Translations under genes and position numbers: made by a program
Notes under the pieces: model-generated
The model's input: only the letters and a program-made list of their open reading frames with translations
What the model was told of the DNA's origin: nothing
Databases searched by the model: none
Origin: Anoplopoma fimbria
Lineage: Eukaryota; Chordata; Actinopteri; Perciformes; Anoplopomatidae
Assembly (NCBI RefSeq): GCF_027596085.1
Contig: NC_072455.1
Span: 3,411,350 to 3,475,349, forward strand
Length of the DNA: 64,000 bases
Direction: 5' to 3'
Shown here: positions 59,584 through 64,000 of the stretch, piece after piece
Layout: every line of letters starts with the position of its first letter
How positions within the stretch are numbered: the first letter of the stretch is position 1

Positions 59584-59716
59584 ATGCCGTTGGTGAAGAG
59601 GAACATTGAGCCCCGGCACCTGTGCCGCGGGGCGTTGCCGGACGGGGTGACCAGTGAACTGGAGTGCGTCACCAACAGCACCCTGGCAGCCATCATCAAA
59701 CAGCTGGGAAGTCTGA
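59584..59716 (+). CDS. wasf3: WAVE/SCAR family protein 3, coding exon 1 (start codon)
   Basis: Encodes the N-terminus of a WAVE protein, the activator of the Arp2/3 complex that works inside the WAVE regulatory complex at the cell cortex. The sequence opens [19 protein letters not shown] and goes on with the [15 protein letters not shown] segment, the SCAR homology domain that packs against ABI and BRK1 helices. [14 protein letters not shown] and the NSTLAAII stretch match human WASF3 better than WASF1 (RNIDPRHLCHTALP) or WASF2. Donor ctga|gtgagt at 59717 leaves one base of codon 45 (Ser), which the next exon completes. The ATG context is caccagcATGc-like and moderate. Confidence 0.93.
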
Positions 59717-60842
59717 GTGAGTATCCTAAGGGTTCAAGTCTTTTTTACATGTGTGTGTTTGTCTTGTGTGGCTGGATTTAAGCACTTTACCTGCAAACAT
59801 GACTTTATTTGTTGGAAAATGGGCCCTTTTGTTTTCCACAATACGACAAATGCAGGCGGGGTCAGGCATTCGGCTATAAAACACGGATCATCCTCATCCT
59901 CAACGGCTCAATCGAAATCCGCATAGTCAATTTGAAAGTCAGGACGAACACTAAAAACCTTTGCCAGATTAGAGGTCATTCAGTGGAAACTGGAAGCGAA
60001 TAAAAAAACCGATCTGTTTAAATTTGATTAACATTTCGGGACTAAATGAAATTCAGCGACAGCTCACTGTGGATGAGTGAGTGCTCTGCCTCTGCTCCAT
60101 CTGTCATGTCGTGGGCTGAGAGACGGAAAGAGAGGGTGTGTGTGTGCATTTTATTTGGTGGCAGTGTTATTGAGGAATGATTCTGCATCTCGGTAAATTA
60201 ATTAAAATATTTATATCTGTCACACACACTTTTGTCAGACGGAAAGTTCTTTTAAAGTATGTAATTTGACAACTGCATGAACTGATTTCTCCTCTCATAC
60301 TTCTGCCTCTTTATGGGGATATTTTAGCTTTTTTTATTATATCCTCCTGGAGGATCATGCGATTGGTCGTGTATGTGTGGGTGAGTGTGCGCCTCTGTGT
60401 CTGTCCACGGCTAATCTGGCAGCAAACTACAAAAATGTTTTTTTCTAGGCAAGTTTATTGTATCACACTGGTAATTGTGGACATAATTATAATGTGTGTT
60501 ATCCACATCAAACCTTTCTTTCTTTCTTTGCTCTCTATTTCAATTTTTTATTTCTATAGCACATGTCTGTGCTGTACATTTAAAAAATGAAAAACAGACG
60601 ATTAAGACCGTAATTTTACATTTAAACTAAAACGAAAATTACAAATAAGACCATTTTATTGGACAACAGACTGCCATTAGACAACTTTTATCACTCTGCA
60701 AGGTCAAAGGTCAAAGCTCAACTGGCCAGCGTGAGCGTTTGAATGCACTCTTGCCGACTTTCCCTGGATGAAAGAATATTTTGTCAAGCCTCAGTTTGAA
60801 ACGTAACCACGTGTTTGTCCATCTTTTTCGTTTCCCGTCCAG
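59717..60842 (+). other. wasf3: wasf3 intron between coding exons 1 and 2 (1.1 kb)
   Basis: gtgagt to ccgtccag. Mostly AT-rich unique DNA; no repeat longer than 30 bp and no exon. Confidence 0.9.
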
Positions 60843-60977
60843 GTCGCCATGCGGAGGACATTTTCGGGGAGCTGTTCATCGAAGCCAACAGCTTTTACCT
60901 GAGGATGAGCAGCCTGCAGGAGAGGGTCGATCAGCTGGCCGTGAAAGTCACCCAGCTCGACTCCACCGTGGAGGAAG
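60843..60977 (+). CDS. wasf3: WAVE/SCAR family protein 3, coding exon 2
   Basis: 135 nt, acceptor ccgtccag, donor aag|gtaggg. It completes Ser45 and encodes residues 46-89 plus the first base of a likely Val90. The segment RHAEDIFGELFIEANSFYL is the conserved AEDIFGELF helix of the SCAR homology domain, followed by the coiled stretch LQERVDQLAVKVTQLDSTVEE. The DSTVEE ending is the WASF3 form (DPKEEE in WASF1 and WASF2). The gene is therefore cut by the window edge: the basic region, proline-rich region and C-terminal WCA module lie beyond 64000. Confidence 0.93.
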
Positions 60978-61002
60978 GTAGGGACGGCCATGTGTGTTTG
61001 AG

Positions 61003-61038
<36 letters not shown>

Positions 61039-61089
61039 AAGTATCTGACAAAGCTTATCACATAGGACAAAGACGTTCTGTCATGGGTA

Positions 61090-61190
<101 letters not shown>

Positions 61191-61299
61191 CCCTTTAAAG
61201 GTCGTCTGTCCCAGATGATTATGATGAGTGCTGTCTCAGGTGTTTTTTGTGTGTGTTGTTCCTGTGCTACGGATCATTGCACGTCTTGTAGGTAGAGAA

Positions 61300-61340
<41 letters not shown>

Positions 61341-61572
61341 TGTGAATACACGAGTGTGTTTGTTGGCATTGGCACAAACTGTGTGTTCTTGCTTGTGTTT
61401 TGATAGGATGTGTGAATGTATCAGAGAGCACTGTTGTTATCTTCTTTTGTGTGTGTCTTTGTTCAGATGTGTGTGTCAGTGCTTCTCCCTGATGCTATAG
61501 CCTGCAGCATTTTAATGGCTATGCTTATTATTTATTGATAAACCGTCTCTGCAACAGTCATATTATTCTGTA

Positions 61573-61575
<3 letters not shown>

Positions 61576-61665
<90 letters not shown>
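61576..61665. repeat. (TG)n microsatellite, 90 bp
   Basis: Direct TG repeat. Confidence 0.97.
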
Positions 61666-61666
<1 letters not shown>

Positions 61667-61774
61667 ATGTGTTAACAACCTGTTCCACTTTCTTGTTTGA
61701 TGTTTGCCTGCTTTATCCTGGTATCATTATCTCCATATCCATGTGTGTCCAATGTGTGTGTTTGCATGCCATCT

Positions 61775-61776
<2 letters not shown>

Positions 61777-61869
<93 letters not shown>
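61777..61869. repeat. (TG)n microsatellite, 93 bp
   Basis: Direct TG repeat, followed 113 bp later by an inverse CA array. Confidence 0.97.
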
Positions 61870-61870
<1 letters not shown>

Positions 61871-61981
61871 TATTGTGTATACATTCTGGACCATTACTAT
61901 TATCTCTATCGCTGAGCTTTTCAGTAACTCTGAAGGTCAATTATCTAGCCTATCAATTACTCTCAATGCAGTAATTGATAG

Positions 61982-61982
<1 letters not shown>

Positions 61983-62023
<41 letters not shown>
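61983..62023. repeat. (CA)n microsatellite, 41 bp
   Basis: Direct CA repeat, directly abutting a hairpin arm (61970-61982). Confidence 0.97.
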
Positions 62024-62027
<4 letters not shown>

Positions 62028-62379
62028 GGTCAGGCCGGGCTCTGATGATTCAGTCAACACTTTCAGGAGGATTTCAGAGCCGAGTACGGTGGCCCCAGAG
62101 GCTCAAACTGAACTTTAAGTGTGACGTGAGACACTTTGAGTCTTGAGCTCTTTTCTTTCTTTGTCTTGTCATCGTTATGTTTTCGGGGTTTGGCTTTCTT
62201 GTGAACGTGGTACATCACACGTTTTTTGGTCATTACTCAAATATTTAAATGCTTATTATGACAATTTCTTATAAATCTCCAATAGCATGAAGTGATGACA
62301 TTTTGGAAAGACATGGATGTCATTTGCAACTTGACCAGTCGGCGGAGGCGTTCAACCTGGAGGCGTTATTTCTAGTTTT

Positions 62380-63215
62380 CGTTCTCTCGTTCTCTTCTCG
62401 TCCTTTGCCACATTACTCCTCACCCTTTTTCTTTCTTTCTTTCTTTCTTTCTTTTTCCTCTTCCTTCCTTTCCTATCACCTCCATTTCACATCCTTTTTT
62501 CTCTACTTTCTTCCTTCTTTTGTGTACCTCAATTTCTCTTTTTATCATCCCCACTACTCTCCCGCCAACCCTCCCTCAACTTATTCCCCCTCTCCTCTCT
62601 ATGTTCTTTCTCTTTCTTCCTTTCTTTTCTCTCTCAAACCCTCTCTTACTCTTTCTTCTTTTTTTGACTTCCTTTGATCTCTTTGATCTCTTATCTTTCT
62701 CCCTCCTCTCTCTTCCTCTCGCCATCCCTCCTTTCCTCCATCTGTCTCTAACACTCTTTTCTTCTTCTCTCCCTCCTTCCTGTGTATTTCTTTATCTCAC
62801 TCTTTCACTCAGCTTTCTCCCCCTTTATGTCTCTCTTTTTTCCCTCCATGCCCCCCCCCCTCTCTCTCTCTCCCTCCCTCCTGATACTGCCTAGTCATTC
62901 TGCAGCACAGAGTCAGAAAGAGCTGCACAGACGTGGATGAAAAAGGAAAAAGCTCAGCAGTCTTCAGTCTTATCCTCCTCCTCCTCTCTTCCTCTCCCAC
63001 TCCTCCCCCGCTCGCACTCTTTCATCTCTTCTGTCCTCCTCTGTTCGTCTCCTTGCCTCTTCCTCCTACACACAAGCAAATCTTCTGTCCTTTCGTTTCC
63101 TACCACACATTCACTTTGTCATCTGATCTTTCCTGTCTCTCTGTAACATCTTCTGACTTTTCTTTCTTCATCCCTCACTCGTACCGTTTCTTTCTTTCCC
63201 TTTTTCTGTTTTTCA
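62380..63215. repeat. Long pyrimidine-rich tract, + strand
   Basis: Strongly C/T-biased on the + strand over more than 800 bp, densest at 62410-62880, with (TTTC)n at 62428-62456 and CCCTCC/CTTCC words. Apparent open frames here on either strand are composition artefacts. Confidence 0.85.
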
Positions 63216-63239
63216 TGATGAAACTGGCAGGCAAATGAT

Positions 63240-63660
63240 AACATGAAGGCTTTGTGAAAGAAAGAGAGGAAGGAAGGACGGAAGCAAGGAAGAGAGAACG
63301 GAAGAAAGGAAGGAAGAAGATTAAAGGATGAAAAAGAGTAAATGGGAACAGTGACAGAAGGAAAGAAGGAATAAAGTAAAGAAGGGTGCAATGAAAGGAA
63401 AAAGGAGGAAAGAAAAGAAGGAAGAAAGAGACATTTAAAAGAGGAAGGACAGGGGGAAGGAACAAAGGAATGGTTGATGAAAAAGGAAAAAGGAAGGAGG
63501 GGATTGTTGGATAATTATAGGAAGAAATAATGGAAAGATTACAGGAGGAGAGGAAAGAAGGAACAAAGTAGGGGACAATAAAAGAAAAAGGAATAAGAAA
63601 CAAAGGAAAGAAAGGGAGACAAGGAAGGGAGTGAGAATGAAAGAAGGAAGGATGGCGAGG
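63240..63660. repeat. Long purine-rich (GGAA/GAAA) tract, + strand
   Basis: Almost only A and G on the + strand with gaaggaagg and aaagaagga words, so it is the approximate complement of the pyrimidine tract just upstream. Confidence 0.88.
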
Positions 63661-64000
63661 AGGTTCATCTTATCAACTCATGCATGATATCGATCGATTC
63701 TTAAAAAGCATATTCCAACCTGTTTCCAATAGAAATCAACTGAGTGCTTTTATCTTGAATCTGAAAAAAGGAAAGAAAATTGCCATAAGTACCAAAACAA
63801 ACTAGAAACTTGATATTTATAATGTTGAAACAACCTGATTTGCCTGTGAAACAATTGAAACTTATTCATCAATATTAATGGATTTATTTGGAGTCTAACA
63901 TAAATTGTACCATATTATTAAATAACACAAACGACACTAGAAATACTGTATCAGCAGTGAAACATATGCCTTCTGTCCATTCTAGAAATTATTAAAAACA

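Overview
The window looks like chromosomal DNA of a ray-finned (teleost) fish. It has split genes with GT-AG introns, very dense (CA)n/(TG)n microsatellites, and several small inverted-repeat elements and SINE/LINE relics of kinds common in fish genomes. There are no bacterial operons, CRISPR arrays or tRNA/rRNA genes that I can see. Two protein-coding genes can be supported, both on the + strand.

Gene 1 (about 4.2-35 kb) is a complete serotonin receptor of the 5-HT2 family. Six coding exons (9792-10206, 18988-19188, 26192-26355, 26465-26618, 28023-28258, 30028-30600) join to 1743 nt, or 580 codons plus stop. Seven transmembrane segments, the amine-binding Asp156, DRY, CWxP and NPxxY are all present. 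Ala at position 5.46, the ICL2 segment IRNPIEH and the C-terminal Ser-Ser-Val point to the 5-HT2C branch, with some 5-HT2A-like residues mixed in. A candidate 5' untranslated exon lies at 4218-4390. The protein is over 100 residues longer than human 5-HT2C, and its gene has three introns that I do not expect from the mammalian genes. Those introns isolate the third intracellular loop as a two-exon, frame-neutral block.

Region 30.6-41.7 kb is the 3' untranslated region followed by intergenic DNA. It holds an (AT)n tract, a 31-bp-arm perfect palindrome, a hAT-type MITE, a dead LINE reverse-transcriptase end split by a SINE-like insertion, a Tc1-type MITE between two halves of a tandem duplication, and the first copy of a 1.13-kb repeat.

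Gene 2 (about 41.8 kb to beyond 64 kb) is the 5' end of a WAVE/SCAR actin regulator, best matched to wasf3. It has a CpG-rich candidate first exon (41765-42072), a coding exon with the start codon (59584-59716) and a second coding exon (60843-60977). The remaining exons lie past the right edge. Its introns hold most of the TG/CA microsatellites and, at 62.4-63.7 kb, a long pyrimidine tract followed by a purine tract.

The two genes are independent: one is a membrane receptor for serotonin, the other a cytoplasmic actin-nucleation scaffold. I found no evidence of a novel multi-gene system. The most informative points are the split third loop of the receptor, the sequence at its mammalian RNA-editing site, the palindrome, the duplications around the wasf3 5' end, and a duplicated non-coding block in receptor intron 2.
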